Counted from the stretch's first letter, positions 38,708-48,876 are shown. The stretch: DNA of 64,000 nucleotides from UBA8752 sp002336475 (GCA_943846755.1 OX044365.1:620001-684000); one strand, 5' to 3'. The notes: a model not told the origin generated them from the sequence alone. Program-made: numbers and translations.

Positions 38708-40231
38708 ATGATGTTGGAAACGCTCAAGGAGAAACTCGAATCGACCGAAGGCAAGAAGCTTTACGGCTATCAGGCCCGCGCCATTGATGAAATCATGGGG
38801 CGCATGCGCCAGTTCCCGGACCAGTACAACTTGCTGTATCAGCTGCCTACTGGAGGCGGCAAGACGGTCATCTTCAGTGAGTTGGCCAAGCGCTTCATCA
38901 TCGAGACCGGCAAAAAGGTATTGATTCTAACCCACAGGATCGAACTCTTGGGCCAAACGAGTCGGATGCTGACCGACATCGGAGTCGACAACAAAATCAT
39001 CGATTCCAAAGTCAAGGTTCTGGAAGAGGACAAGCAACACTGGTGTTTTGTCGCCATGGTTGAAACCCTCAACAACCGATTAAATGACGAACACATTGTG
39101 TTTGATCAGATGGGGCTTGTGGTCATTGACGAGGCCCACTACAACAGCTTCAGAAAGCTGTTTAAGCACTTTGAGAACCAAGTGTTGCTGGGTGTTACAG
39201 CCACACCGCTGTCCAGTAACATCAAGCTCCCCCTCAAGGACAACTACCAGGAATTGATCGTTGGAGAATCCATCTCCAAGTTGGTCGATGATGGCTTTTT
39301 GGCCCGTGCCAAGACTTACAGCTATGACGTCAATCTCAAATCCCTGAAAGTGGGCATCAATGGAGATTACACTGTCTCCAGTTCCGAGCGGCTTTACGGC
39401 AACTACTTCATGCAGGAGAAGTTGCTCTATGCTTACGAAGAGAAAGCCAAGGGCACCAAAACCTTGATCTTCAACAACGGCATCCATACGTCCCTGCAGG
39501 TGGCCCAGCTGTTTGAAGAGGAGGGCTACGAAATCCGGCACCTCGACAATACACACAGCGAAAAAGATCGCCATGAAATACTGGCGTGGTTCCACGAGAA
39601 ACCAGATGCCATTTTGACCTCTGTGAGCATTCTCACCACGGGCTTTGACGCGCCTTCTGTGGAGACCATCATTCTCAACCGCGCCACAAAATCACTGACC
39701 CTCTACCATCAAATGATTGGGCGGGGTTCGAGGACTTACAAAGACAAGAAGGACTTCAACGTCATTGACTTGGGCAACAATGCGCGTCGTTTCGGTCTGT
39801 GGGATGCGCACGTCAATTGGCCCGACATCTTCCGCTCTCCCAACGCCTATCTCGAAGGCCTGTACACGGACGATGAAATCGAGGAGACTTTCTTCTATGA
39901 AATGCCCAAAAACCTTCGGGTTTTATTTAAGCTCGACAACCACCCTCCTTTCAACATGAAGGATGCCTACATCGAGGCGACCCGCAAGGGGAAGCGACCG
40001 AAGGCAGCCATTGAAGCCAGCTTGGATCACCATGTCAAAATCTTGGTGGCCGTCTCTGAAGATGAGTTTCATGCCATCGAGCTTTCGGAACACTTGGAAG
40101 GAGACATCGAGCAGCGCATTCGGGACTACACCAAGTGCATCTCCAAGACGACGGACAACTACCGTCAGTGGCTTATGGATGAGTACCAACGGAAAATGAA
40201 GCAACTGATCCGCCTCTCTTTCGATGACTGA
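38708..40231 (+). CDS. DEAD/DEAH-box SF2 helicase conserved in Bacteroidota
   Basis: The ~507-residue protein is an SF2 helicase of the SSL2/type III-restriction-like group: Walker A LPTGGGKT (near 45), THRIELLGQ (motif Ia), VIDEAHYNSF (motif II), GVTATPLSS (motif III), TTGFDAP (motif V) and QMIGRGSR (motif VI). A ~120-residue C-terminal domain follows. I recall near-identical full-length proteins across Bacteroidota genomes without an assigned role; DNA repair or RNA processing are guesses. The start is 38708 (MMLETLKEKL); an in-frame ATG at 38666 would add 14 non-family residues. Confidence 0.9.
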   Translation: MMLETLKEKLESTEGKKLYGYQARAIDEIMGRMRQFPDQYNLLYQLPTGGGKTVIFSELAKRFIIETGKKVLILTHRIELLGQTSRMLTDIGVDNKIIDSKVKVLEEDKQHWCFVAMVETLNNRLNDEHIVFDQMGLVVIDEAHYNSFRKLFKHFENQVLLGVTATPLSSNIKLPLKDNYQELIVGESISKLVDDGFLARAKTYSYDVNLKSLKVGINGDYTVSSSERLYGNYFMQEKLLYAYEEKAKGTKTLIFNNGIHTSLQVAQLFEEEGYEIRHLDNTHSEKDRHEILAWFHEKPDAILTSVSILTTGFDAPSVETIILNRATKSLTLYHQMIGRGSRTYKDKKDFNVIDLGNNARRFGLWDAHVNWPDIFRSPNAYLEGLYTDDEIEETFFYEMPKNLRVLFKLDNHPPFNMKDAYIEATRKGKRPKAAIEASLDHHVKILVAVSEDEFHAIELSEHLEGDIEQRIRDYTKCISKTTDNYRQWLMDEYQRKMKQLIRLSFDD

Positions 40232-40298
40232 TCCGCTCACAAATTCGAGCCGCACGTCCGCAAAATAGCGGCGTCTAAATTCCTTTTCATCGCTTCTT

Positions 40299-41366
40299 TT
40301 GTTGTTCAATGTCATTGGACAATATGCTTGCGTTTTGAACCTTAACCCTTTGACAATCCACGAGGTTGGTGCTGCTGGTGCCGCCTTTGGAGTGTTGACA
40401 TTTCAGGGGATTGTGCTGGCACGATTGGATGCCTCCGCACGACGTAAATGGTGGCGAATCAGCCTGTCTAAGTCTTGGCACCAGTCCGCCTTCATCACCA
40501 GCGTCCTCCTCTTCCCGTTGGGCATCTTGTGGGGGGTTTGGAACGACGCACCCCCGTTCATTTGGTCCACCCTTGCGTTCGGTTGCGCAGCGGCATTCAT
40601 GCTCGATCGAAGCATTCAAGGGTTTATCGTCCAAGAGTCGCACAAGAGGTCCATCGAAATGGAACATTGGAAGGTGCGCAAACCCGCCGAGCAAAGAATG
40701 GCCCATCAGGCAGCATTGCGCAGCAGAGAGTTAGACAGGGTGCAGGCCATGTCTCTGCGTCGGCTCATGGATCCGCACTTCATTTTCAATGCGCTCAATG
40801 GCATCATGCACGACATGATGGTCCTTGATTGGGACCGTGCCCTGCGACACCTCAAGTCCTTTAACCGGCTCGCCAAACACCAAATCCAAGCGGGCCACGA
40901 AGGATGGCGCTCCATGGAAGATGAATGGACCACCTTGAAAGACTACATCGAGCTGGAGGTGCGCAGGCTTGATCGGCCCATTGAATGGGAATTGGCACCG
41001 TTGACTCAGCACCTCAAAAAACAGCACATCCCGGCTCTGCTGGTTCAACCCCTCATAGAAAATGCCTTGTGGCATGGATTGGGTGGAACCTCAAAAACCG
41101 GACCTGGACGGCTCTCTCTTTGGGCCGAAAAAACGGGCACAGAGCATGTAAAGGTTTACGTCTGCAATTCCCCCAATGCTGCGCAGCAGGGGGAAACTGA
41201 GCCTGTAAGGCCCGATGACAATACTCCCCGCCGACGCCATGCTTCAGACCTTATTCGTCAGCGGCTCAATTTGTTGGACCGCTCTGGAAAAAGCAGCCTC
41301 AACATGATCTCCTCTGCGCATATGACAGAGGTTCACTTGGTTGTGCCGTGCACAAGCACTCGGTGA
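40299..41366 (+). CDS. LytS/YehU-type sensor histidine kinase
   Basis: The 355-residue protein has three or four N-terminal hydrophobic segments (about 18-45, 66-85, 88-105) and a linker helix. The His_kinase domain has the acceptor His160 in MDPHFIFNALNGI. The ATPase N box is IPALLVQPLIENALWHG (near 246-262). The G box is poorly conserved, ending RQRLNLLDRSGKSSLNM. No LytTR response regulator is adjacent, so it is an orphan kinase. The start is uncertain: TTG at 40299 is the first in-frame candidate and there is no ATG before the first membrane helix. Confidence 0.82.
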   Translation: MLFNVIGQYACVLNLNPLTIHEVGAAGAAFGVLTFQGIVLARLDASARRKWWRISLSKSWHQSAFITSVLLFPLGILWGVWNDAPPFIWSTLAFGCAAAFMLDRSIQGFIVQESHKRSIEMEHWKVRKPAEQRMAHQAALRSRELDRVQAMSLRRLMDPHFIFNALNGIMHDMMVLDWDRALRHLKSFNRLAKHQIQAGHEGWRSMEDEWTTLKDYIELEVRRLDRPIEWELAPLTQHLKKQHIPALLVQPLIENALWHGLGGTSKTGPGRLSLWAEKTGTEHVKVYVCNSPNAAQQGETEPVRPDDNTPRRRHASDLIRQRLNLLDRSGKSSLNMISSAHMTEVHLVVPCTSTR

Positions 41367-41435
41367 ATTACTTGTTGCACATCACCCTTCATTTTAGGAA
41401 TCCACCTGCTACTTTTATGGCAACACCGCTGAACC

Positions 41436-41852
41436 ATGAAACTCCAAACGGAGAACATCTATCAGGTCATTGAATTGGCTGCTGCACCTGCCAAAGTCTT
41501 CGAGGCTTTGCTTGATCAGGATGCCCACGTTGCGTTTACCGGAAAGGAAGCTTTCATTCAACCGCATGAAGGAGGCTCGTTTTCATTGTGCAACCAGAAC
41601 CATACCGGTTACTTCACCCACCTTGTCCAAAACAAGCGCATCGTTTGCGCTTGGACCCACAAGAAATTTCCCGCGGGGCATTATACCACGGTAGACTTGA
41701 GGTTGAGCAAGAATGCCGCTGGTGAGACCACCTTGATTCTGAACCACCTGGGCGTACCCGCTGGAGACGCAGGATGGATGACAGAATCTTGGAACAGAAA
41801 CTACTGGGCGCTGTTTGCTGAACACTTTAACAAGGAGGCGGTAATCGCCTGA
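41436..41852 (+). CDS. SRPBCC (AHSA1-like) domain protein
   Basis: The 138-residue protein is a single AHSA1/START-type domain: the first strand and helix IYQVIELAAAPAKVFEALLDQ, the strand GGSFSLCNQNHTGYFTHLVQNKRIV, an FPAGHYTTVDLRL strand and a long C-terminal helix with the family-type WNRNYWALFAEHF. Members bind small hydrophobic ligands or act as co-chaperones. Here it is a monocistronic gene convergent with tsaD (2 bp between stops). No ligand can be assigned. Confidence 0.85.
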   Translation: MKLQTENIYQVIELAAAPAKVFEALLDQDAHVAFTGKEAFIQPHEGGSFSLCNQNHTGYFTHLVQNKRIVCAWTHKKFPAGHYTTVDLRLSKNAAGETTLILNHLGVPAGDAGWMTESWNRNYWALFAEHFNKEAVIA

Positions 41853-41854
41853 CC

Positions 41855-42856
41855 TTAAGTTATTTGCCACCGCGCCAAAGGCGCCTCCCCCAAACTTCCT
41901 GCCTGAGAATTTTCGGCGGCAAACTGCCCCGACAACGCGATCATGGCACCGTTGTCTGTACAGTAACAGAATGGCGGGATGTGAACGTCCCACTGGTGTT
42001 TTTGTCCGAGTTCTTGAACGGCCTTACGCAGTCCAGAATTGGCACTCACCCCTCCTTGTATGGCGATGGATTTCATCCCTTTCTCAAGGGCAGCTGCTTC
42101 CAGTTTTCCGATGAGGATGGACACAATGGTCGACTGAACCGATGCGCATACATCTTGAATCAGCGCATCTGACACCTCCACCCCCCCTGAGAGGGTTTTC
42201 TCCAAAACCCGCAGGACGGAAGTCTTGACCCCGCTGAAACTGAAGTTGTGCCCCTCCATTTTAGGTGCAGTGAAACGGAACGCCTGGGGATTGCCCAATG
42301 CGGCCAGCCGGTCGACCTCGGGCCCTCCAGGATAAGGCAGACCCAGCATCTTGGCCACCTTATCGAAAGCCTCCCCGGCAGCATCGTCCATGGTGGTGCC
42401 GATCACCTCCATGTCTGTTGGTGAACGCACTTCCAACAGCTGGGTGTGCCCACCGGAAACCGTCAAAGCCATCATGGGCTGTCTGGGAGTGAGCGTGGCG
42501 TCGGCCATCCAATGGGCCACAACATGGGCCCTCATGTGGTGCACTGGATACATGGGGATTCCCAGCGACCAAGCCAAGCTCCTTGCAAAAGCACTCCCCA
42601 CCAATAATGACCCATGCAAACCAGGTCCACGTGTGTAGGCCACTCCCTCGATCTGATCGAGCCTGCAGCCCGCTTCTTTCAAGGCCCCTTGGAGTACCGG
42701 TACGATGTGGGCTTGGTGTGCGCGCGAAGCGAATTCTGGCACCACTCCGCCGTACTTCGAGTGAATGTGTTGAACAGCGGCGAATTGCCCCAGGAGTTCG
42801 CGCCCTTTGAGGATGGCAATGCTCGTGTCATCACATGAACTTTCAATGCCCAGCAT
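41855..42856 (-). CDS. tsaD: tRNA N6-threonylcarbamoyladenosine transferase TsaD
   Basis: TsaD transfers the threonylcarbamoyl group to A37 of ANN-decoding tRNAs, with TsaB and TsaE. The ASKHA-fold protein shows MLGIESSCDDTS at the start, the metal-binding HHMRAHVVAH (near 105-114), TVSGGHTQL, GEAFDKVAKMLGLPYPGGP and CTDNGAMIAL at the end. The start chosen gives the usual 333 residues. In-frame ATGs at 42922 and 42919 would add about 22 residues and are possible. The gene diverges from tamB. Confidence 0.95.
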   Translation of the reverse strand: MLGIESSCDDTSIAILKGRELLGQFAAVQHIHSKYGGVVPEFASRAHQAHIVPVLQGALKEAGCRLDQIEGVAYTRGPGLHGSLLVGSAFARSLAWSLGIPMYPVHHMRAHVVAHWMADATLTPRQPMMALTVSGGHTQLLEVRSPTDMEVIGTTMDDAAGEAFDKVAKMLGLPYPGGPEVDRLAALGNPQAFRFTAPKMEGHNFSFSGVKTSVLRVLEKTLSGGVEVSDALIQDVCASVQSTIVSILIGKLEAAALEKGMKSIAIQGGVSANSGLRKAVQELGQKHQWDVHIPPFCYCTDNGAMIALSGQFAAENSQAGSLGEAPLARWQIT

Positions 42857-42959
42857 GATCCGATTGGATACGGAGACCAAGCCGTCGATTGCTGCGTTTT
42901 GTTCTTGCCCGGAAGCCATCATGGCATCATTTCTGTATGGGCGAAGTTCGCATAGAGAA

Positions 42960-45900
42960 ATGAAGGTCCCACCACCACCGTCCGAAAGTTCAGAGCGGCG
43001 TCCGCGAAAGACGCACCGCAAGCGGCTTTTTGGATGGTTTATGGGGGGACTGGCCATCACTTTGGTGCTGGCGTTTCTGCTCTTTACCCCTCCCGGCCAG
43101 CGCTGGATGGTGCGCAAAGTCTTGGCCATTGCAACGTCCAGCCTGGGCCCCGCAGGCGACAATGTGGAACTGGAGTTGACGGCAGTGGACCTTGCTTGGT
43201 CTCCCTTGGGAATGTCACTGAGTGGGTTTGAGCTTCAACGCACCGAGGACGATGGCAGCCAAACGCCCTTGGTATCGTTGTCTGAGCTCGTGCTGCTTCC
43301 TGCAGATGGCTCAGGAAAGCATTGGTTGACCATTGCTGCAAATGGACTGGACATTTCAGCTGCAGGCACCCGCTGGCTCACCCATGGAACAGCCTCATCT
43401 GACACCACCGAGAACACCCCAACCGCCGACTTGTCTGTGGCCGAGTTGGACCTGCGCAACGTGCGCGTAGCGCTGCCTGACTCATGGGCCACTTCCCGGT
43501 GGTCGCACGAAATCTTGGTAGAACACGCCGTCATGAAAGACTTCGACTGGCAGGGGGAGTGGCCCGCATGGTCAGGCACCTCGGGCCAGGTTCTCCTCAT
43601 GAGCCGAGAGCGGGCTTCGGACACCCACGACACCACCCTCATCGCATGGGAAGAGGGGAGCCTTCCGTTCACATTGAGCCTGTCCACCCATCCCGAATTT
43701 TGGCTGGGGTCCACTGAGGTTCCAGATGCCACCATTGCTGCATGCCCCGCATCGTGGACCGCCATTTTATCCCGCGCAGATTCCACATTAAGTCTATCAG
43801 GAACAGCGGATTGGGGCACGCTTGAAATGCACGCTTCACTCTGCAACCAAGGCATGAGACTGGACACCGCCCACCTCAAATACAACCGCCACCCGATGGC
43901 CTGGCCTGAGGAAGTGCCCCGACATGGAGACTTGCTGCTCGAAGGGCCCATTGTCTTGCCGTTGGAAGAAGAAACCACCGGCCAAACATTGGATTGGAAG
44001 GCACTACTTGGGCGCGCATCATTGACTTACACCCATCAGCCAAAGCAGGGAAAGCCTTGTCAAGCCAATGTGCAGTGGGATTTGGAATCGGGGGGCATCT
44101 CCAGTGAGGGCGATTGGTACAGCGCTAAAAGCGGGCAAACCGAATCGGTCCGTTTTACCTGGTCCACCGAGGGGGAGTTCGCCCCACTGCCGGCGGTCGA
44201 TTTTGCCTCGCTCCAACAGCCAGCCCATCTCGGGGGAACATGGAGCGCATACCGGGGCGGCAACCAAACAGGTGCTTTGACCGCGAACGGCACACTGGAA
44301 CTTTCAGCGGTTCCTGACCTCCATCAGGGCACAGATGTGCACTGGGATTTGAACGCCCGTACAGCGCCTCTCCTGCTCACAGAGGGATTGGAGCTTTATG
44401 GAGGCTGGGGAACCTCCGGAGAGGTCAAGGTGGACCACAACGGCGGCATAGATTCTTGGTGGGGTCATGTCGATTTGAACGGCGCCAGGTTCATCCCCTT
44501 GCCCGGATTTGATGGGCGCCAGCGCCAAGGTGCCCCCCTTTCTATGCAGCGGTTCCATGCACGCGGACGCGGGGATCGACACCACTTTGAAGTGGACCTA
44601 GAAGGCGACGTCGTCGAGGGTCACATAGACGGACCCAACGCCTTAGAGGCATGGAAAACGCCCTTGCTAGACGCCCTGGTCTCCGGCGAAATCATCACCA
44701 AAGCCACTGCCGCTCGCTGGGGCTCAAAGGCTGCAAATGAAGGGGCCAGTCCTTCTGACTGGACGGCAAATCTGACCGTTTGGAGGGACGACCTGCTCGA
44801 GCGTTACAGCCACGGTCAATGGTCCATTGGACGGGGCTCACATGTCGAAATCCAGCATCGAAATGGCGAGATCGGATTTCTGTTGGACCTGCGCCCCTTG
44901 CACCTGGGAGACTTTCGGGCACACAACCTCATCCTCGAAGGAAGCGGTGGGAAAAGCCCGATGGCGTGGCAGTTTTATGCCGACAGTGTGCGGCACAACC
45001 AGTGGGGCGTCCTAGAGGAATTGACACTTTCTGCCGACGTTGAACTGAGCTCTGGTTCAGAATTCCGCGCGTCGTGGAATGGCACCATTCCTGTGGACTT
45101 GGCCTTGGTGCACCACCTCAAAAACGACAACATTCACGTGGTTGTGCCCAAACAATTGAACCTCAGTTTTGCCGGTGCAACGTGGTCGCTCTCCCCGGGA
45201 TCGGCACCCAAGCTGGAATGGCAAAACACGGAATGGACTTCCATGGTCGTCGATGACCTCAGGCTGAATGGCCGCGAGGGGCTGTTGACCGTTCAGAGCA
45301 AAAACACAAGCAGCGCTTCCGAAATCTCAGTGCAACTGGACCGGCTGCCGCTGGCTCCTTGGCTCTCGATGCTGGGGCCGCCCCTAGGATTGGAACTGCC
45401 TGAAGGAGCAGGATTGCTGCACGCCGCTTTTGATGTGGCACTTTCATCTTTGGCCGTCAAGGGAGCGGCCCAATGGGAAGATGCCCAACTCGAAGGGTTT
45501 GATCTGGGCGATCTGTGCCTGAGTGGGGCTTGGGGCGAACAGCCCAAGGTGGAGTTCCAACAGTTTCAGGGCGAGGAAGAAATTTTGAGCGCTCAAATGG
45601 TCACCCCTCGCGTCATTGATGTGGAATTTTCGGCATGGCCGCTGGAACAGCTTCAACCCCTGTTTACCGAAGCAGGTGTTGGCCTCATTGGCACCACCAC
45701 TGGCGGATTGACGGTGCAGCTCCCGGAAAATGGTGCGCCTGTCAACGCACAAGGCAACCTGGCTTTCGATGCCCAAGAAGTCTTCATCGGTGCCACGGGC
45801 GTGACTTACCGCTTGGGGGGAGACCTGGACTTCAGCAAGGGATTGATCGGAATGGACAGGGGCCTCATAACCGACCCCAATGGCCAAAACTCTCTGCTCA

Positions 45901-47219
45901 ACATCTCCGTCTTGCACGCTGGATTTACCGATTGGAATTACGACTTGGGGCTGGAATTGCCGGAGGACTTTATGGTCATGGATTTGGCACCCGATCGCAG
46001 CAAATTGTTCTACGGCACAGTGCTGGCGACAGGCGACGCGAATGTCTTTGGCACATCAGAATACATGTCCATCAATGTCGATGCCCGCAGCGCTGGTGGG
46101 ACGCAATTCACGATGCCGCTTGATGCGATGGATGGACCCGGCATACCCAGCGGAATTCGGTTCGTTGGTGGCAGCGATGCTGCAGTGGAAGAGGCCCCTT
46201 CTCCCCCTCCGTTTGACCTTTCGATGGAACTGGAAATTGAAGTCACTCCCGAAGCTGAATTGTCTCTCGTTCTGGACCAACAAGCTGGAGAGCGGGTGGA
46301 TGGCCGCGCCCAAGGCGCCCTGTCTTTTGTGAGCAACCGCAACCAATCCCTGACCATGGAGGGAGGGATTGAGATCTTGGAAGGCCAGTATAGGTTTAGC
46401 CTGCGCGACCTCTTCTCGAAGACCATTGGCGTCGCACCGGGCGGGCGGATTGATTGGGATGGCAACCCCTACGAGGCCCAACTCGACTTGCTGGCCATTG
46501 CTCCATTGAAAGCCTCGCCAGCCCCCCTCTTGCCGGGCTTGTTGTCCTCTGTTTCCAAGACGGAAGTCGAGGTGGGCATGGCCATTTCCGGTGAGCTTTC
46601 CAGCCCCAATTTGGACTTCTCCATTGCATTCCCCACTTACGCCAAGGCTGACCCCGAACTCTTGGCCCAGGTGCAACCCGCTTTGGCCACACCAGAGGAG
46701 ACACAGAGGCAGGCTTTTGCGCTGCTCGCCGCAGGACAATTTATTCCTTCGAGCCAAATCAGAACCAACACTTTGGGGCTGGCCGCTGCCGCTGCCCAAG
46801 CCACCGACTTGGTTTCTACCGGAGTGTCAGAATTGCTGAGCAGCCTCTCCGAGGACGTGAACATTGGCTTGCGCTATCTGCCCTCGACAACGGGGTCTGT
46901 AATCGACCCCAATGCGGCCCAAACCGAGGACCTGTTTGAAATGGACCTGGGCCTGAACCTGCTCAACGACCGTTTGAAAATCTCGGGGACACTTGGGGCG
47001 CGCAGCCCCGATGGACTGCAGGTAGACCCCGAAAACTTTACCCGTGCGATCGACCTGCGCTATCAATTGACCGCCGACGGACGCTGGGAACTCATGGGCT
47101 ACAGCAAGCCCGAAAGCGATCTAGAAAACGACGAAAACTACCGGTACGGCTTAGGGGCGGTGTATCAAGTGCGCTTTGACCACCTGCGTGATTTGTTTCG
47201 TAAAAGCGAAACCCCATAG
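42960..47219 (+). CDS. tamB: Translocation and assembly module protein TamB (DUF490)
   Basis: The ~1419-residue protein has one N-terminal membrane anchor (about 24-44, LFGWFMGGLAITLVLAFLLF), a long beta-rich AsmA/VPS13-type bridge, and the C-terminal TamB domain. The last 250 residues include VEGGIEILEGQYRFSLRD, SPAPLLPGLLSSVSKTEVEV, and TQRQAFALLAAGQFIPSS. TamB proteins span the periplasm and help lipid transport or outer-membrane protein insertion. The ATG at 42960 is preferred because it begins the positively charged leader before the membrane helix; in-frame ATGs further upstream run into the tsaD promoter region. No tamA is adjacent. Confidence 0.9.
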   Translation: MKVPPPPSESSERRPRKTHRKRLFGWFMGGLAITLVLAFLLFTPPGQRWMVRKVLAIATSSLGPAGDNVELELTAVDLAWSPLGMSLSGFELQRTEDDGSQTPLVSLSELVLLPADGSGKHWLTIAANGLDISAAGTRWLTHGTASSDTTENTPTADLSVAELDLRNVRVALPDSWATSRWSHEILVEHAVMKDFDWQGEWPAWSGTSGQVLLMSRERASDTHDTTLIAWEEGSLPFTLSLSTHPEFWLGSTEVPDATIAACPASWTAILSRADSTLSLSGTADWGTLEMHASLCNQGMRLDTAHLKYNRHPMAWPEEVPRHGDLLLEGPIVLPLEEETTGQTLDWKALLGRASLTYTHQPKQGKPCQANVQWDLESGGISSEGDWYSAKSGQTESVRFTWSTEGEFAPLPAVDFASLQQPAHLGGTWSAYRGGNQTGALTANGTLELSAVPDLHQGTDVHWDLNARTAPLLLTEGLELYGGWGTSGEVKVDHNGGIDSWWGHVDLNGARFIPLPGFDGRQRQGAPLSMQRFHARGRGDRHHFEVDLEGDVVEGHIDGPNALEAWKTPLLDALVSGEIITKATAARWGSKAANEGASPSDWTANLTVWRDDLLERYSHGQWSIGRGSHVEIQHRNGEIGFLLDLRPLHLGDFRAHNLILEGSGGKSPMAWQFYADSVRHNQWGVLEELTLSADVELSSGSEFRASWNGTIPVDLALVHHLKNDNIHVVVPKQLNLSFAGATWSLSPGSAPKLEWQNTEWTSMVVDDLRLNGREGLLTVQSKNTSSASEISVQLDRLPLAPWLSMLGPPLGLELPEGAGLLHAAFDVALSSLAVKGAAQWEDAQLEGFDLGDLCLSGAWGEQPKVEFQQFQGEEEILSAQMVTPRVIDVEFSAWPLEQLQPLFTEAGVGLIGTTTGGLTVQLPENGAPVNAQGNLAFDAQEVFIGATGVTYRLGGDLDFSKGLIGMDRGLITDPNGQNSLLNISVLHAGFTDWNYDLGLELPEDFMVMDLAPDRSKLFYGTVLATGDANVFGTSEYMSINVDARSAGGTQFTMPLDAMDGPGIPSGIRFVGGSDAAVEEAPSPPPFDLSMELEIEVTPEAELSLVLDQQAGERVDGRAQGALSFVSNRNQSLTMEGGIEILEGQYRFSLRDLFSKTIGVAPGGRIDWDGNPYEAQLDLLAIAPLKASPAPLLPGLLSSVSKTEVEVGMAISGELSSPNLDFSIAFPTYAKADPELLAQVQPALATPEETQRQAFALLAAGQFIPSSQIRTNTLGLAAAAAQATDLVSTGVSELLSSLSEDVNIGLRYLPSTTGSVIDPNAAQTEDLFEMDLGLNLLNDRLKISGTLGARSPDGLQVDPENFTRAIDLRYQLTADGRWELMGYSKPESDLENDENYRYGLGAVYQVRFDHLRDLFRKSETP

Positions 47220-47242
47220 CCCTACTGCAGGGCGCAGCGCAT

Positions 47243-47249
47243 TAATTTG
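47243..47249 (+). promoter_or_regulatory. Candidate -7 element (type IX cargo gene)
   Basis: TAATTTG, then 5 nt, then the ATG at 47255, although only 35 bp separate this gene from tamB. No clear -33. Confidence 0.4.
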
Positions 47250-47254
47250 CCCTT

Positions 47255-48322
47255 ATGACCCGTCCCGTTTTCTCCTTCCCGATTTGCGCCCTCACTGGAG
47301 TGCTCATGATGTGGGCCAGCGCCCTGGTGGCCCAGCCTGTCTTGACTTCATCTGACCTGCCACAAGGTGGTCAGACATACCTGCGGGCCACTGCCGTTCC
47401 CCCTCTGTTTTCTGAAGGGCTCGAGGACAGCGGTGCTGGATTGACTTGGGACTACAGCGACCTGATCTCCACTGGAGACCAAGAAACAGAGTACTTCCCG
47501 ATGAGTGAGGCCGGTTTTACGACCCAGTTCATCTTCTCTTCGGCCGATCACTTCACGGCCTTTGAATTGCCCGATTTGGGTTTGGAAACGGGCATCCCCA
47601 TCTCTGGGGCCACCACCTATCAAGAATTTGGAGGGTCGGCGTACAAAACCATTGGGCTGGGCATCACCACCGATTTCATCGATTTGCCGGTCATCTATGA
47701 GGACGAAGAAGAACTGCTGCCCTTGCCATTGACATACGGCGCAACGCTGCAGGGCTCGTCAGCCTTTGAGATAGAACTCCCCGAGCTGCTGTATTACAGC
47801 ACCGACCAAACTGCTGACATCGAAGTCGATGCCTGGGGCACCTTGGTCCTTCCAAGCGGAAGCTTCGAGTGCCTGAGGGTAAAGCGCTCTTTCGAAGCGC
47901 AGGATTCCGTCAACGTTCCTGCAGCCGGCATTGGATTTAGCCTGCCTCGTGAGGGGACGGTTTACGAATGGTATGCTGCTGGAGAAGGCATGCCCGTTCT
48001 TTCCGTGCAAGTGCTGGCTGGCGTGCCAGGAATCTGGCAGTTCAAACCAGGAAGTGCTGAGCCTTCTGGCTTATCTGAGGCCAGTATCACGGCCATTTCT
48101 GCAGTACCCAACCCAGCGACAGCAGGCACACGCATCGCTTTGCAACATCAGGGGAACAGCCCTGTATCGGTGAAGGTCCATGACATTGCTGGACGCCTTG
48201 TGTTTGAGGGGTCAATTGAAACCCATAACGGCATTAGCCCACTCCCTTCAGAAGCATGGGCGCCGGGCACCTACAGCGCAACAGTGGAGGGCCAAATGCC
48301 CGTTCGCTTTATCCTTCGCTGA
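47255..48322 (+). CDS. Secreted protein with type IX C-terminal sorting domain
   Basis: The 355-residue protein has a signal peptide (ending LVAQ near 27) and an acidic beta-rich body of about 245 residues. A C-terminal sorting domain follows (ISAVPNPATAGTRIALQH, VKVHDIAGRLVFEG, EAWAPGTYSATVEG). The body contains paired aromatic/Gly motifs but no catalytic signature. Surface attachment or release via type IX secretion is expected. It overlaps the next gene tail to tail by 14 bp. Confidence 0.85.
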   Translation: MTRPVFSFPICALTGVLMMWASALVAQPVLTSSDLPQGGQTYLRATAVPPLFSEGLEDSGAGLTWDYSDLISTGDQETEYFPMSEAGFTTQFIFSSADHFTAFELPDLGLETGIPISGATTYQEFGGSAYKTIGLGITTDFIDLPVIYEDEEELLPLPLTYGATLQGSSAFEIELPELLYYSTDQTADIEVDAWGTLVLPSGSFECLRVKRSFEAQDSVNVPAAGIGFSLPREGTVYEWYAAGEGMPVLSVQVLAGVPGIWQFKPGSAEPSGLSEASITAISAVPNPATAGTRIALQHQGNSPVSVKVHDIAGRLVFEGSIETHNGISPLPSEAWAPGTYSATVEGQMPVRFILR

Positions 48323-48788
48323 CCGCAACCGGACCGGGTTCAGTGGCGGTCACGCCAGGCTCAGTTTCAGGCCCCACAGCAGCGGTGAGCGGAGTGAATG
48401 TACCCGCACGTTCTTGAAGCCACCCTTTGGCCACACGTCGGTTCCGAAACACTTTTACGTTTGGTCGCATTCGGCTGATCATTTGATACAACCTGTCGCG
48501 CCACACAAGCAAATGCGCGGGCACGACGATGGCGCGGTGGTGAACGCCTGTCAAGGCGCCGGATTGGGCCAACCAAGCCAATGCCGCGCGGTCCAACAAC
48601 AAATGGGCACGGGGAACCACGATCAATTCCGCCACCTCCCTGCTGCCCAACAGCTCCATGCGCTGGGCGGTCACACGCTGCATCAGCGGGAGATCCACAA
48701 TAAGGTCTTCAGCCAATTCAACCGTCAGCAGTCCATCCGAAAAATGGAAAACGCCATAAGGAGCCTGGTAGGTGAATGCGTGCGCCAT
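48309..48788 (-). CDS. STAS/SEC14-like hypothetical protein
   Basis: The ~159-residue frame reads as a real protein: an N-terminal beta hairpin (YGVFHFSDGLLTVELAEDL), then a helix LMQRVTAQRMELLG, strand VAELIVVPRAH, helix, strand HRAIVVPAH, helix, strand PNVKVFRNRRVAKGWL. This resembles the STAS-like domain of small Bacteroidota proteins now placed near DUF7793. I am not certain of the family. The last ~35 residues are Pro/Thr/Glu-rich and overlap the preceding convergent gene. The ATG at 48788 is preferred over the upstream TTG at 48806. Confidence 0.65.
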   Translation of the reverse strand: MAHAFTYQAPYGVFHFSDGLLTVELAEDLIVDLPLMQRVTAQRMELLGSREVAELIVVPRAHLLLDRAALAWLAQSGALTGVHHRAIVVPAHLLVWRDRLYQMISRMRPNVKVFRNRRVAKGWLQERAGTFTPLTAAVGPETEPGVTATEPGPVAVSEG

Positions 48789-48876
48789 GGGTGTAAGTTC
48801 CGGCAAATGACCCGATGGATACAGCGCCCGACAAGGCTGCTATCCACATCGGGATGATGGTTGTTTGCCGCCTTAC

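Noticed and set aside
42807..42959. Upstream extension of tamB
   Set aside because: The frame is open, but the extra ~50 residues overlap the tsaD start on the other strand and add no signal or family-like sequence; the ATG at 42960 directly precedes the membrane anchor.
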